Source: Saccharothrix luteola
GTDB taxonomy: Bacteria; Actinomycetota; Actinomycetes; Mycobacteriales; Pseudonocardiaceae
Direction of reading: 5' to 3'
Assembly (NCBI RefSeq): GCF_020859565.1
Contig: NZ_JAJHUO010000040.1
Coordinates: forward strand, 1 to 64,000
Length of the DNA stretch: 64,000 nt
A program made the translations under genes and the position numbers. The notes beneath the pieces were generated by a model. That model was not told the DNA's origin and did no database searches. It saw nothing but the letters and a program-made list of their open reading frames with translations. Shown piece by piece: positions 41,362-50,559 of the stretch. How positions within the stretch are numbered: the first letter of the stretch is position 1; each line of letters opens with the position of its first letter.

Positions 41362-44300
41362 GTGTCCAGCAGCAGTCCTGCTTCTCAGTTCGGCCCCAAT
41401 GAGTGGCTGGTCGAGGAGATGTACGAGCAGTTCCTCGCCGATCCGTCGTCCGTGGACCCGGCCTGGCACGACTTCTTCGCCGACTACAAGTCGACGCAGC
41501 GGTCGGGCAACGGGGCGGCGACGGCCGCGGAGAGCGGCACCACGACCGCCACCAAGACCGCTCCGGCCCAGGCCGCGCCGTCCGCCGCGAGCACCGCCGC
41601 GCCGACGACCGCGCGGCAGCCGCAGCAGCCGCCGAAGAGCCAGGCCGCCCAGCCGGGGACGACGGCTCAGCCGGCCCAGAAGCCCGCGGCCAAGCCCGCG
41701 CCCGCCCAGGCCGCCAAGGCCGCGCCGGTGCAGCCGGTCAAGGGCGAGGAGCAGAAGCAGCTGCGCGGCGCCGCCGCCGCCATCGCGAAGAACATGGAGC
41801 TCTCGCTCACCGTTCCGACCGCGACGAGCGTGCGCGCCGTGCCCGCCAAGCTGCTGGCCGACAACCGCATCGTGATCAACAACCACCTCAAGCGCACCCG
41901 CGGTGGGAAGGTCTCCTTCACCCACCTCATCGGGTACGCGGTGGTGCGGGCGCTCAAGGCCTACCCGAACATGAACCGGCACTTCGGCGAGGTCGACGGC
42001 AAGCCGTTCGTGATCACGCCGGAGCACGTGAACTTCGGCCTGGCGATCGACCTGCCCGGCAAGGACGGCGCCCGCACGCTGGTCGTGGCCTCGATCAAGG
42101 GCTGCGAGAACATGACGTTCACGCAGTTCTGGCAGGCCTACGAGGACCTGATCCGCAAGGCGCGGACGGGCTCGCTGACCACCGAGGACTTCTCCGGCAC
42201 CACCATCTCGCTGACCAACCCGGGCACCATCGGCACCAACCACTCGGTGCCGCGCCTGCAGGCCGGCCAGGGCACGATCATCGGCGTCGGCGCGATGGAG
42301 TACCCGGCGCACTTCCAGGGCACCAGCGAGCAGGCCCTGACCGACATGGGCGTCAGCAAGGTCATCACGCTGACCTCCACGTACGACCACCGCGTCATCC
42401 AGGGCGCGGAGTCCGGCGAGTTCCTGCGCCGCATCCACCAGCTCCTGCTGGGCGAGGACGGCTTCTACGACGACGTCTTCACGTCGCTGCGGCTGCCGTA
42501 CGAGCCGATCCGCTGGGTCGCCGACATCCCCGAGGGCGCGGTCGACAAGACCGCCCGCGTGATCGAGCTGATCGACGCGTTCCGCACCCGCGGCCACCTC
42601 ATGGCCGACACGGACCCGCTGAACTACCGGCAGCGCAGCCACCAGGACCTCGACGTCCTGTCGCACGGCCTGACCCTGTGGGACCTGGACCGGGAGTTCC
42701 CGGTCGGCGGGTTCGCGGGCCAGGAGCGGATGAAGCTGCGCGACATCCTCGGCGTGCTGCGCAACTCGTACTGCCGCACGGTCGGCGTCGAGTACATGCA
42801 CATCCTCGACCCGGAGGAGCGCCTCTGGATCCAGGACCGCGTCGAGGTGCCGCACGAGAAGCCGCCGGCCACCGTGCAGAAGTACATCCTGTCGAAGCTC
42901 AACGCCGCCGAGGCGTTCGAGACCTTCCTGCAGACCAAGTACGTCGGCCAGAAGCGGTTCTCGCTCGAGGGCGGCGAGACGGTCATCCCGCTGCTCGACG
43001 CGGTGCTGGACAAGGCCGCCGAGCACGAGATCGACGAGGTCGTCATCGGCATGCCGCACCGCGGCAGGCTGAACGTGCTGGCGAACATCGTCGGCAAGCC
43101 GATCTCGCAGATCTTCCGCGAGTTCGAGGGCAACCTCGACCCCGGCCAGGCGCACGGCTCCGGTGACGTCAAGTACCACCTGGGCGCCGAGGGCAAGTAC
43201 TTCCGGATGTTCGGCGACGGCGAGACGAAGGTGTCGCTGACCGCGAACCCGTCGCACCTGGAAGCCGTCGACCCGGTGCTCGAGGGCATCGTCCGCGCCA
43301 AGCAGGACATGCTCGACAAGGGCGGCGAGGGCTTCACCGTGCTGCCGGTCGCGCTGCACGGCGACGCCGCGTTCGCGGGCCAGGGCGTGGTCGCCGAGAC
43401 GCTGAACCTCGCGCTGGTGCGCGGCTACCGCACCGGCGGCACGGTGCACGTGGTCGTGAACAACCAGGTCGGCTTCACCACCGCGCCCGAGCACTCGCGC
43501 TCGTCGAAGTACTCGACCGACGTGGCGAAGATGATCGGCGCACCGGTGTTCCACGTCAACGGCGACGACCCCGAGGCGTGCTACTGGGTCGCCAAGCTGG
43601 CGGTGGACTACCGGCAGGCGTTCAACAAGGACGTCGTGATCGACATGGTCTGCTACCGCCGCCGCGGCCACAACGAGGGCGACGACCCCTCGATGACGCA
43701 GCCGGCGATGTACGACGTGATCGACACGAAGCGCTCGGTGCGCAAGACCTACACCGAGTCCCTGATCGGTCGCGGCGACATCTCGGTCGAAGAGGCCGAG
43801 AAGGCGTTGCAGGACTTCTCCTCGCAGCTGGAGCACGTGTTCAACGAGGTCCGGGAGCTGGAGAAGCACCCGATCAAGACCTCGCCGTCGATCGAGCAGG
43901 AGCAGCAGGTCCCGACCAAGCTGCCCACCGGCGTCGACCGGTCGATCATCGAGAAGATCGCCGACGCGCACGTGAACCTGCCCGAGGGCTTCACGCCGCA
44001 CCCGCGCGTCAAGCCGGTGCTGGAGCGGCGCGCCAAGATGGCCCGTGAGGGCGGCATCGACTGGGCGTTCGCCGAGCTGCTGGCGTTCGGGTCGCTCGTG
44101 CTGGAGGGCCGCACGGTCCGGCTGGCCGGGCAGGACTCGCGGCGCGGCACGTTCGTGCAGCGGCACGCCACGCTGGTGGACCGCAAGCGGTCCGAGGAGT
44201 ACACGCCGCTGCAGAACCTGGCCGAGGGCCAGGGCAAGTTCATGGTGTACGACTCGGTGCTGTCGGAGTTCGCGGCGCTCGGCTTCGAGTACGGCTACTC

Positions 44301-45081
44301 CGTGGCCAACCCCGACGCGCTGGTGCTGTGGGAGGCTCAGTTCGGCGACTTCGTCAACGGCGCGCAGCCGATCATCGACGAGTTCATCTCGTCCGGTGAG
44401 GCGAAGTGGGGCCAGGTGTCCGACGTCGTGCTGCTGCTGCCGCACGGTCACGAGGGCCAGGGCCCGGACCACACGTCCGGCCGGATCGAGCGGTTCCTCC
44501 AGCTGTGCGCGGAGGGCTCGATGACGATCGCGGTGCCGTCCACGCCGGCGAACTACTTCCACCTGCTGCGGCGGCACGCGCTGGACGGCGTGAACCGCCC
44601 GCTGGTGGTGTTCACGCCGAAGTCCATGCTGCGCCTGAAGGCCGCGGTCAGCCCGGTCGAGGCGTTCGTGGACGAGAAGTTCCAGTCGGTGATCGACGAC
44701 CCGACCGGCGTCGACCCGAGCGCGGTGCGCAAGGTCCTGCTGTGCAGCGGCAAGATCTACTACGAGCTGCTGGCCGAGCAGGAGAAGCGGGGCGTCAAGG
44801 ACGTCGCCGTGGTGCGCGTCGAGCAGCTGTACCCGGTGCCGGCGCGCAAGCTGACCGCCGCCCTGGACCGCTACCCGAACGCCACCGAGGTCCGCTGGGT
44901 CCAGGAGGAGCCCGCGAACCAGGGCGCGTGGCCGTTCTTCGGGCTGGCGCTGCCCGAGCTGCTGCCGTCGCGGTTCGCGGTGAAGCGCGTGTCGCGTCGC
45001 CCGATGGCCGCGCCGTCGGCGGGGTCGTCCAAGGTGCACGAGGTCGAGCAGCGCGAGCTGATCGCGAAGGCGTTCGAGTAA
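41362..45081 (+). CDS. kgd: Multifunctional 2-oxoglutarate decarboxylase/dehydrogenase E1-E2 fusion
   Basis: The 1239-residue protein has the actinobacterial Kgd layout: an N-terminal E1 helix (GPNEWLVEEMYEQFLADPSS), an Ala/Pro/Lys linker (about 45-120), an E2 succinyltransferase-like domain with catalytic HRVIQG at about 343, then the ThDP-dependent E1 domain (VIGMPHRGRLNVLANIVGKP, VHVVVNNQVGFTT, CYRRRGHNEGDDPS). It decarboxylates 2-oxoglutarate and, with lipoyl-E2 and E3, makes succinyl-CoA. The start is GTG 41362. In actinomycetes its activity is inhibited by GarA/OdhI through a forkhead-domain protein, not encoded here. Confidence 0.96.
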   Translation: MSSSSPASQFGPNEWLVEEMYEQFLADPSSVDPAWHDFFADYKSTQRSGNGAATAAESGTTTATKTAPAQAAPSAASTAAPTTARQPQQPPKSQAAQPGTTAQPAQKPAAKPAPAQAAKAAPVQPVKGEEQKQLRGAAAAIAKNMELSLTVPTATSVRAVPAKLLADNRIVINNHLKRTRGGKVSFTHLIGYAVVRALKAYPNMNRHFGEVDGKPFVITPEHVNFGLAIDLPGKDGARTLVVASIKGCENMTFTQFWQAYEDLIRKARTGSLTTEDFSGTTISLTNPGTIGTNHSVPRLQAGQGTIIGVGAMEYPAHFQGTSEQALTDMGVSKVITLTSTYDHRVIQGAESGEFLRRIHQLLLGEDGFYDDVFTSLRLPYEPIRWVADIPEGAVDKTARVIELIDAFRTRGHLMADTDPLNYRQRSHQDLDVLSHGLTLWDLDREFPVGGFAGQERMKLRDILGVLRNSYCRTVGVEYMHILDPEERLWIQDRVEVPHEKPPATVQKYILSKLNAAEAFETFLQTKYVGQKRFSLEGGETVIPLLDAVLDKAAEHEIDEVVIGMPHRGRLNVLANIVGKPISQIFREFEGNLDPGQAHGSGDVKYHLGAEGKYFRMFGDGETKVSLTANPSHLEAVDPVLEGIVRAKQDMLDKGGEGFTVLPVALHGDAAFAGQGVVAETLNLALVRGYRTGGTVHVVVNNQVGFTTAPEHSRSSKYSTDVAKMIGAPVFHVNGDDPEACYWVAKLAVDYRQAFNKDVVIDMVCYRRRGHNEGDDPSMTQPAMYDVIDTKRSVRKTYTESLIGRGDISVEEAEKALQDFSSQLEHVFNEVRELEKHPIKTSPSIEQEQQVPTKLPTGVDRSIIEKIADAHVNLPEGFTPHPRVKPVLERRAKMAREGGIDWAFAELLAFGSLVLEGRTVRLAGQDSRRGTFVQRHATLVDRKRSEEYTPLQNLAEGQGKFMVYDSVLSEFAALGFEYGYSVANPDALVLWEAQFGDFVNGAQPIIDEFISSGEAKWGQVSDVVLLLPHGHEGQGPDHTSGRIERFLQLCAEGSMTIAVPSTPANYFHLLRRHALDGVNRPLVVFTPKSMLRLKAAVSPVEAFVDEKFQSVIDDPTGVDPSAVRKVLLCSGKIYYELLAEQEKRGVKDVAVVRVEQLYPVPARKLTAALDRYPNATEVRWVQEEPANQGAWPFFGLALPELLPSRFAVKRVSRRPMAAPSAGSSKVHEVEQRELIAKAFE

Positions 45082-45096
45082 GACCCGTTGGTTCGC

Positions 45097-45136
45097 GCCG
45101 AGCCGTCGAGACCTCCCGGGGTTTCGGCGGCTCGGC
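45097..45136 (+). terminator. Hairpin between kgd and the DUF6104 gene
   Basis: GCCGAGCCG (45097-45105) and CGGCTCGGC (45128-45136) form a perfect 9-bp stem with a 22-base loop, 15 bases after the kgd stop. It may end most kgd transcripts or stabilise their 3' ends while letting some continue into the next gene. Confidence 0.55.
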
Positions 45137-45157
45137 CGTTTCGCTGGAGGAAGTCCC

Positions 45158-45337
45158 GTGTACTTCACCGATCGTGGCATCGAGGAACTGGAGGCCCGGC
45201 GGGGCGAGGAGGAGGTGACGTTCGCCTGGCTGGCCGACAAGCTGCGGGCGTTCGTGGACCTGAATCCGGACTTCGAGACGGCCGTCGAGCGCCTGGCCAC
45301 CTACCTGGCGCGTGACGACGAGGACTTCGAGGACTGA
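45158..45337 (+). CDS. DUF6104 family small protein
   Basis: GTG 45158, with GGAGG eight bases upstream, opens a 59-residue frame. It reads VYFTDRGIEELEARRGEEEV at the start and ends in ATYLARDDEDFED. This matches the small DUF6104 proteins that commonly follow kgd in actinomycetes. It is acidic and helical. The function is unknown; conserved placement next to kgd suggests a link to the complex or its regulation, which is inference. Confidence 0.85.
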   Translation: MYFTDRGIEELEARRGEEEVTFAWLADKLRAFVDLNPDFETAVERLATYLARDDEDFED

Positions 45338-45465
45338 CCGCCTCCAGGGTTGCGGGACGACGCGGCCGCGGTGTCAACCGAGCCGCAGCGCCGCGACCGA
45401 CTCGATGAGGCCTGAACGCTCCGGATTCGAAGTAGGCGCAACGCGTGTCCGGGCACCGGACGGGT

Positions 45466-45492
45466 GAGGGCCGGGAGGTGCGCCCGGCCCTC
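45466..45492. terminator. Hairpin between DUF6104 and the aldo/keto reductase
   Basis: GAGGGCCGGG (45466-45475) and CCCGGCCCTC (45483-45492) pair perfectly over 10 bp with a 7-base loop, eight bases from the reductase stop. It can serve both convergent genes. Confidence 0.75.
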
Positions 45493-45499
45493 GACCCTG

Positions 45500-46492
45500 C
45501 TACCAGGCGTACGCCTCCGGCGCGGGCTTGGCGCCGTTCGGGCCGGGGGCCGGGAAGAGTTCGTCCAGCTTGGCCAGGACCTCGTCGTCGAGCTTGATCT
45601 CGGTGGACCGCAGCGAGCCGTCCAGCTGCTCGAGGGTGCGGGGGCCGATGATCGGCGACGTCACGCCTTCCTGGTGCAGCAGCCACGCCACGCCGACGTG
45701 TGCCGGGTCCTCGCCGAGGTCCGCCGACAGCTTCTCGTAAGCCTCGATGGCGTCCCGGTGCTTCTCCAACGCCTCCAGGCTGCGCCCCGTCGTGCCGCGC
45801 GACCCACCGCCCTCGCGCTGCTTGCGCAGCACACCGCCGAGCACCCCGCCGCCCAGGGGCGACCACGGGATCACGCCGACGCCGTAGTGGCGCGCCGCCG
45901 GCAGGACCTCCAGCTCGACGAACCGGTTGACCAGGTTGTAGATCGACTGCTCGCTGACCAACCCCAGGAAGTGGCGTTCGCGCGCCGCCTGCTGCGCCTG
46001 CGCGATGTGCCACCCGGCGAAGTTGGACGACCCGAAGTAGATCACCTTCCCCTGCTGCCGCAGCACGGAGAAGGCCTCCCAGATCTCGTCCCACGGCGTG
46101 GCCCGGTCCACGTGGTGCATCTGGAGCAGGTCGATGTGGTCGGTCTGCAACCGTTGCAGCGACGCGTCCGCGGCCCGCCGGATGTGCAGGGCGGACAGCC
46201 GCTTCTCGTTCGGCCAGTCCCCCATGTCGCCGTACAGCTTGGTGGCGAGCACGGTCCTCTCCCGACGCCCGCCGCCCTGCGCGAACCACCGGCCGATGAT
46301 CTTCTCGGTGACGCCCTCGCCCCGCTGCCACCCGTAGACGTCGGCGGTGTCGAAGAAGTTGATGCCGTGCTCGTGGGCCCGGTCCATGATCGTGTGGCTG
46401 TCGGGCTCGGACGTCTCCGGGCCGAAGTTCATCGTGCCGAGGCACAAGCGGGACACGGACAGGCCGGAACGGCCGAGCTGGGTGTACTCCAT
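45500..46492 (-). CDS. Aldo/keto reductase
   Basis: The 330-residue protein is a single TIM-barrel aldo/keto reductase. Catalytic residues sit in FFDTADVYGWQ (Asp, Tyr), TVLATKLYG (Lys) and LLQMHHVD (His), and the NADPH-binding end is TSPIIGPRTLEQLDG. It resembles the large YajO/Tas-like group that reduces aldehydes or ketones with broad specificity. ATG 46492 was chosen because the preceding codons are Arg/Gly-rich and not conserved-looking. It stands alone, convergent with kgd-DUF6104. Confidence 0.9.
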   Translation of the reverse strand: MEYTQLGRSGLSVSRLCLGTMNFGPETSEPDSHTIMDRAHEHGINFFDTADVYGWQRGEGVTEKIIGRWFAQGGGRRERTVLATKLYGDMGDWPNEKRLSALHIRRAADASLQRLQTDHIDLLQMHHVDRATPWDEIWEAFSVLRQQGKVIYFGSSNFAGWHIAQAQQAARERHFLGLVSEQSIYNLVNRFVELEVLPAARHYGVGVIPWSPLGGGVLGGVLRKQREGGGSRGTTGRSLEALEKHRDAIEAYEKLSADLGEDPAHVGVAWLLHQEGVTSPIIGPRTLEQLDGSLRSTEIKLDDEVLAKLDELFPAPGPNGAKPAPEAYAW

Positions 46493-46640
46493 GCGGCCAG
46501 CCTGCCTCAAGTCGATCGCCGGGACCACCTGGCCGGCGCGGGACCGCGTTCCGCCGAAACCGCTCCGCCGCAACGGATCCCGAGGTTAAGATCCGCGCCT
46601 ACCCCGCCTCGGGCGGGCATGGGGGCTGGGGGAGGCCTGC

Positions 46641-48008
46641 ATGGGGGGACTTGCGCACGACCACGTCCGGGCACGGGACGCGGTCGCCCTTCCGCACGCC
46701 GTGCTGCTCGTGCTCGCCGCGATCGCCGCGGCCGTGGTCGCCCAGGGCGGGTACTACCTGCCCGGCCGGCTCTTCACCGGCGCGCTCGTCGCGTTCGCGC
46801 TGGTCCTGGCACTTCGCGACCGCCCGGCGTTCGGGCTGGTCCCGGTGGCCTGCGCGGGGCTCGCCGCGTGGGCCGTCCTGCGCGCGGCCCTGGACGGCGA
46901 CGTCACCCGTTCCCTGCCCGCGGTCGCGGCCGTCGGCTGCCTGGCCGCGGCGGTGGTCGTGGTCCGGGGTGCCGACGCCCGGCAACGGGAGCTGTGCGCG
47001 TCGGTGCTGGTCGGCGCAGGCGCGCTGGTCGCGCTGACCGGCTGGGTGGCCGTCGTCTGGCGGGTGCCGTCCTGGTCGGTGGTCGCCGACGGCCTGGCCC
47101 GCGCCGCCTCCACCCTCACCTACCCCAACGCCGCCGCCGCGCTGCTCGCCGCGCTCACCGTGCTCGCGCTGGCCCTGAACACGGCCCACCCGGACTCGTT
47201 GCCGCACGCCGCCGCGGTGTACGCGCTGGTCGTCGGCGTCGGCGCGACGCTCAGCCGCGCCGGCCTGCTGGCGCTGCTGGCCGGGGTGGTGGCGTTGGCC
47301 GTGTTCAACGGAGTCCGCGCCTCCCTGCGGCACGCCGGTCCGCCCGTCCTCGGCGCGCTGATCGCCCTGGGCGCGCTGGCGCCGTCGTTCCCGGCCGCCG
47401 AACCGGCCGGCCCGGCGCTCGCGGTGGCAGGACTCGTCGTCGGCCTCGCGGTCACCGCCGGCCTGAACCGGGTGACGCCGCTGTTCCGGCTCGTCGGTGT
47501 GGTGGCCGGGCTCGCCGCGATCGGGCTCGGGGCGCTCTTCGCCCTCGACCTGGGCAGGTTGCTCGCGGGCCGGATCTCGACCGGTTCACCGGACCGCACC
47601 GGCGCGACGGGCGCGGCGCTGGACCTCGTCGCCGCACGGCCGGTGTCGGGCGTCGGACCCGGCAACGGGTGGTTCGCGTTCACCGGTCCCGGCGGCGAGT
47701 CCCGCGTGATGCGGTACGTGCACAACGAGTACCTCCAGGTCCTGGTCGAGCTCGGCGCGATCGGGCTCGGCCTGGTGCTGCTGGTCCTGGCCGCGCTGGC
47801 CGTCACGGTGTGGCGCGGCCGCGCCGGGTCGTCGTGGGCGGGCGCCGCCGCGGGGCTCGTCGTGCTGCTGGTGCACAGCGGTTTCGACTTCCTGTGGCAC
47901 CTGCCCGTGATCGTGCTGACCGCCGGGCTGCTCGCCGGCCTGGCCTCTCCCGAACCCACTGCCCGCACACCTGTGCCGGCAGCACCCACCGCAGAGGAGA
48001 ACCGATGA
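46641..48008 (+). CDS. O-antigen ligase-like polytopic membrane protein
   Basis: The 455-residue protein has about 11-12 membrane helices and a short periplasmic-type loop with GVGPGNGWFAFTGPGGES, then RYVHNEYLQVLVELGAIGLG, the signature of Wzy_C/O-antigen ligase proteins. In Gram-positive bacteria such proteins may join or polymerise exported sugars. No glycan synthesis genes are nearby, so the substrate is open. It overlaps the following secreted-protein gene by ATGA, so the two products probably act together at the cell surface. Confidence 0.82.
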   Translation: MGGLAHDHVRARDAVALPHAVLLVLAAIAAAVVAQGGYYLPGRLFTGALVAFALVLALRDRPAFGLVPVACAGLAAWAVLRAALDGDVTRSLPAVAAVGCLAAAVVVVRGADARQRELCASVLVGAGALVALTGWVAVVWRVPSWSVVADGLARAASTLTYPNAAAALLAALTVLALALNTAHPDSLPHAAAVYALVVGVGATLSRAGLLALLAGVVALAVFNGVRASLRHAGPPVLGALIALGALAPSFPAAEPAGPALAVAGLVVGLAVTAGLNRVTPLFRLVGVVAGLAAIGLGALFALDLGRLLAGRISTGSPDRTGATGAALDLVAARPVSGVGPGNGWFAFTGPGGESRVMRYVHNEYLQVLVELGAIGLGLVLLVLAALAVTVWRGRAGSSWAGAAAGLVVLLVHSGFDFLWHLPVIVLTAGLLAGLASPEPTARTPVPAAPTAEENR

Positions 48009-48451
48009 AGTTCCCATCCATCCGCAACCTGCGCCCGGCCAGGGCGGCGGCCGTGCTGGCGGTCGTCGCGGGCGCGGTCTTCGCGTCCGTGCTGCCGTCC
48101 AGCGCCGACGTGAGCGCCCAGTCGCCGTCGCAGCCCGCGATCCAGCTCCAGGCACAGGGGGAAAGACTCGCGCGCGGTGCGGCGGTCAAGATCGACGTGC
48201 AGATCGTCTGCCCGCCGCCGGGCTACGCCTACGTCAACGTCCGGCTCACCCAGCGCGTCGGTCCCGCCATCGCGACCGGCGCGGGCTTCGCGCAGCCGTT
48301 CTGCACCGGCGGCACGCAGACGGTCACCGTCTCGGTGCACGCCGCGGAGTTCCCGTTCCGCGCGGGCACGGCCTTCGCCTCGGCCACGATGTCCGGCCCG
48401 TTCAACGGCCAGGTCTCGGACGACCGCGAGGTCACGATCGTCAACCCGTGA
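48005..48451 (+). CDS. Small secreted protein, partner of the O-antigen-ligase-like protein
   Basis: The 148-residue protein has a twin-Arg-free signal peptide (PARAAAVLAVVAGAVFASVL, cleavage near SSADVSA) and a beta-rich domain with one cysteine pair (QIVCPPPGYA and PFCTGG). No family is recognised. Its translation is coupled to the membrane protein before it, suggesting that it is an extracellular partner or substrate. Confidence 0.72.
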   Translation: MKFPSIRNLRPARAAAVLAVVAGAVFASVLPSSADVSAQSPSQPAIQLQAQGERLARGAAVKIDVQIVCPPPGYAYVNVRLTQRVGPAIATGAGFAQPFCTGGTQTVTVSVHAAEFPFRAGTAFASATMSGPFNGQVSDDREVTIVNP

Positions 48452-48489
48452 CGTGACGGGGGTGGGGCTCACACTGACGGGTGGGCCCC

Positions 48490-48560
48490 GCCTCCGGGCG
48501 CCGCGAGGCCGAACTCGCAGGCCGCGATCACGGCCTGCACCAGGTCGCACCGGACCGGGC
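48490..48560 (-). pseudogene. Relic of a LuxR-type response regulator 3' end
   Basis: On the minus strand this stretch reads CDLVQAVIAACEFGLAAPG, closely matching the end of the response regulator at 15.8 kb (RDRAQAVIAAYESGLVVPG). The DNA strings are also alike, sharing GGCCGCGATCACGGC. No receiver or helix-turn-helix remains, and the original stop is lost, so it is a decayed fragment between two unrelated genes. Confidence 0.6.
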
Positions 48561-48626
48561 CCGTTCCCGTCGGCGGATCCCGGAACCGGAACCGACCGCT
48601 CGCGCGCGCGGTCCTCCGCCTCACTC

Positions 48627-49520
48627 TCAAGAGGGAGGAGCGAGGTAGGCGCGGGTCGAGGACTCCAGCGCCGCCACGCACGCCGCGACCACGGGGTGAC
48701 CGCCCGCGCCGCGGCGGTAGGCGATGCGGGTGCGGCGGTGGACGTCCAGCGGGACCAGCCGGACGTCGGCGGGCGGGCGCGTCGCGCCGAGTTCGGGCAC
48801 GAGCGCGACGCCCTGACCGGCGGCGACGAGCGCGAGCACGGCGGTGAAGTCGTCGGCGTGGTGGCGCACCCTCGCGGTGAAACCGGCCGCCTGGCAGACC
48901 CGCATCGCCACGGTGTGGCAGAGCGTGCCGGGGGTGCCGACGATCCACGCCGCGTCACGCGTGCTCGCGATCGTCCCCTCCGGCCCTTCGGCCGGCACGG
49001 CGAGGAACACCTTCTCGTCCAGCAGCCGCACGGAGTCCACGCCCGGGTCGGGCTCGACGGGCGCGATGTCGTAGTCGTGCCACAGCGCCACGTCCAGCCG
49101 CCCGTCGCGCAACGCGTCCGGCATGTCGACCGGGTCCAGCTCGGTGACCATGAGGTCGAGCGCCGGGTGGTCGCGGCCCAGCGCGACCAGCGCGGCCGGC
49201 AGGAGGGTCGGCACGGCGCTGGGGAACGCGCCGATCCGCACGGTGCCGGACAGGCCGGTGCGTGCGGCGGCCACCGCGGCGGTCGCGGCTTCCAGGGCGG
49301 CCAGGATCGTCTCGGTGTGCCCGACGAGCGCGGTGGCGGCGGCCGTGAGGCTGACGCTGCGGCCGGTGTGCTCCAGCAGCGGCACGCCCGCCTCGCGTTG
49401 CAGGGCGGCGAGCTGCTGGGACACGGCGGACGGCGTGTAGGCGTGGGCCTGGGCGACGGCGGCGATCGTGCCGAGGCGGGCCAGGTCGCGCAGGAGCCGC
49501 AGGCGGCGGACGTCGAGCAT
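48627..49520 (-). CDS. LysR-family transcriptional regulator
   Basis: The 297-residue protein has an N-terminal LysR helix-turn-helix (LRLLRDLARLGTIAAVAQAH, then TPSAVSQQLAALQREAGVPL) and a periplasmic-binding-protein-like effector domain. It is divergent from the DapA-family lyase gene, with 71 bp between the chosen starts. This is the classic arrangement for a LysR activator controlling the divergent gene, so the lyase substrate or product may be its effector. Confidence 0.9.
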   Translation of the reverse strand: MLDVRRLRLLRDLARLGTIAAVAQAHAYTPSAVSQQLAALQREAGVPLLEHTGRSVSLTAAATALVGHTETILAALEAATAAVAAARTGLSGTVRIGAFPSAVPTLLPAALVALGRDHPALDLMVTELDPVDMPDALRDGRLDVALWHDYDIAPVEPDPGVDSVRLLDEKVFLAVPAEGPEGTIASTRDAAWIVGTPGTLCHTVAMRVCQAAGFTARVRHHADDFTAVLALVAAGQGVALVPELGATRPPADVRLVPLDVHRRTRIAYRRGAGGHPVVAACVAALESSTRAYLAPPS

Positions 49521-49591
49521 CAGTTCAGCTTACGGTTGCCACGAGGAACCCGAACTGGTGCTTCACGGTCCGGGCGGGCACCGTGGTGCGC

Positions 49592-50479
49592 ATGACGCTC
49601 ACCGGCCTGCACGTCCCGCTGATCACGCCGTTCGACCGGTCGGGGGCCGTGGCCCTCGACGCCCTGGAGGCCCTCGCCCACCAGGCGTTGGACGACGGCG
49701 CGCGCGGCCTGGTGGCGTTGGGCACGACGGCGGAGCCCTCGTCGCTCACGCCGGTCGAGCAGCAGGCCGTGCTCGGTGTCCTCACGCGGGTCTGCCGTGA
49801 GCGCGACGCGCCGCTGATCGTCGGCGCGAACACCCCGCAGGCGTTGGCGTCGTTGGCCGACCACCCGGAGGTGGTGGCGTCGCTGACCACCGTGCCGTCG
49901 TTCGTCCGGCCGGGCGAGGAGGGCGCGCTCGCCCACCTGACCCGGCTGGCCGCCGACAGCCCGGTGCCGCTGGTCGTCTACGACATCCCGTACCGGACGG
50001 GCCAGTACCTGTCCGCGGCGGCGTTGCGGCGACTGGCGGACGTGCCGGGGGTCGTCGGCCTGAAGTACGCGGCGGGCGGGATCAACGCCGACACGGTCGA
50101 GCTGTTCGCCGACGTACCGGACCTGGCGATCCTCGGCGGGGACGACACGTTCATCTCGCCGTTGCTGGCGCTGGGCGCGCACGGCGGCATCCTGGCTTCG
50201 GCGCACGTCGCCACCAGCGAGTTCGTCCGGCTGATCGACGCCTGGCACGCCGGTGACGTCGCCGTGGCGCGCGCTCTGGGCGGACGGCTGGGCCGGCTGT
50301 CGGCCGCGCTGTTCGCCGAGCCGAACCCGACCGTGGTGAAGGCCGTGCTGCACGCCCAGGGCCGCATCCCGACGCCGGACGTCCGCCTCCCCCTCCTGCC
50401 CGCCGGCCCCGGGAGCACCTCCGCGGCCCTCGCCGCCCTGGACTCGACGACCCTGGTCGCGGCTGGTCCGAACGGATGA
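49592..50479 (+). CDS. Dihydrodipicolinate synthase (DapA) family lyase/aldolase
   Basis: The 295-residue TIM-barrel protein shows LHVPLITPFDRSG at the start, LGTTAEPSSLTPVE (the GTTGE-like pyruvate loop with GTTAE), YDIPYRTG (catalytic Tyr) and VVGLKYAAG (Schiff-base Lys). The family includes true DapA and several 2-keto-acid aldolases. The altered GTTAE loop and its divergent LysR partner suggest a catabolic aldolase rather than lysine synthesis. ATG 49592 is used; an earlier frame start at 49583 is possible. Confidence 0.85.
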   Translation: MTLTGLHVPLITPFDRSGAVALDALEALAHQALDDGARGLVALGTTAEPSSLTPVEQQAVLGVLTRVCRERDAPLIVGANTPQALASLADHPEVVASLTTVPSFVRPGEEGALAHLTRLAADSPVPLVVYDIPYRTGQYLSAAALRRLADVPGVVGLKYAAGGINADTVELFADVPDLAILGGDDTFISPLLALGAHGGILASAHVATSEFVRLIDAWHAGDVAVARALGGRLGRLSAALFAEPNPTVVKAVLHAQGRIPTPDVRLPLLPAGPGSTSAALAALDSTTLVAAGPNG

Positions 50480-50559
50480 ATCCCGCGAGCTGACCGACAC
50501 ACGCCCACCCCGGCGCACGACCTGATGGGCAACGGTCGACGACATCGGGAGCGTGGGTC

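Noticed and set aside
41302..45300. Very long minus-strand open frame (about 1330 codons) opposite kgd
   Set aside because: It is an antisense shadow caused by high GC; its protein is His/Arg/Val-rich nonsense, while the plus strand encodes complete Kgd.
45400..45460. Further copy of the modular repeat near GCCTGAACGCTCC
   Set aside because: Only fragments (CCTGAACGCT, ACGCGTGTCC) agree with the family; spacing and core do not, so it was not counted.
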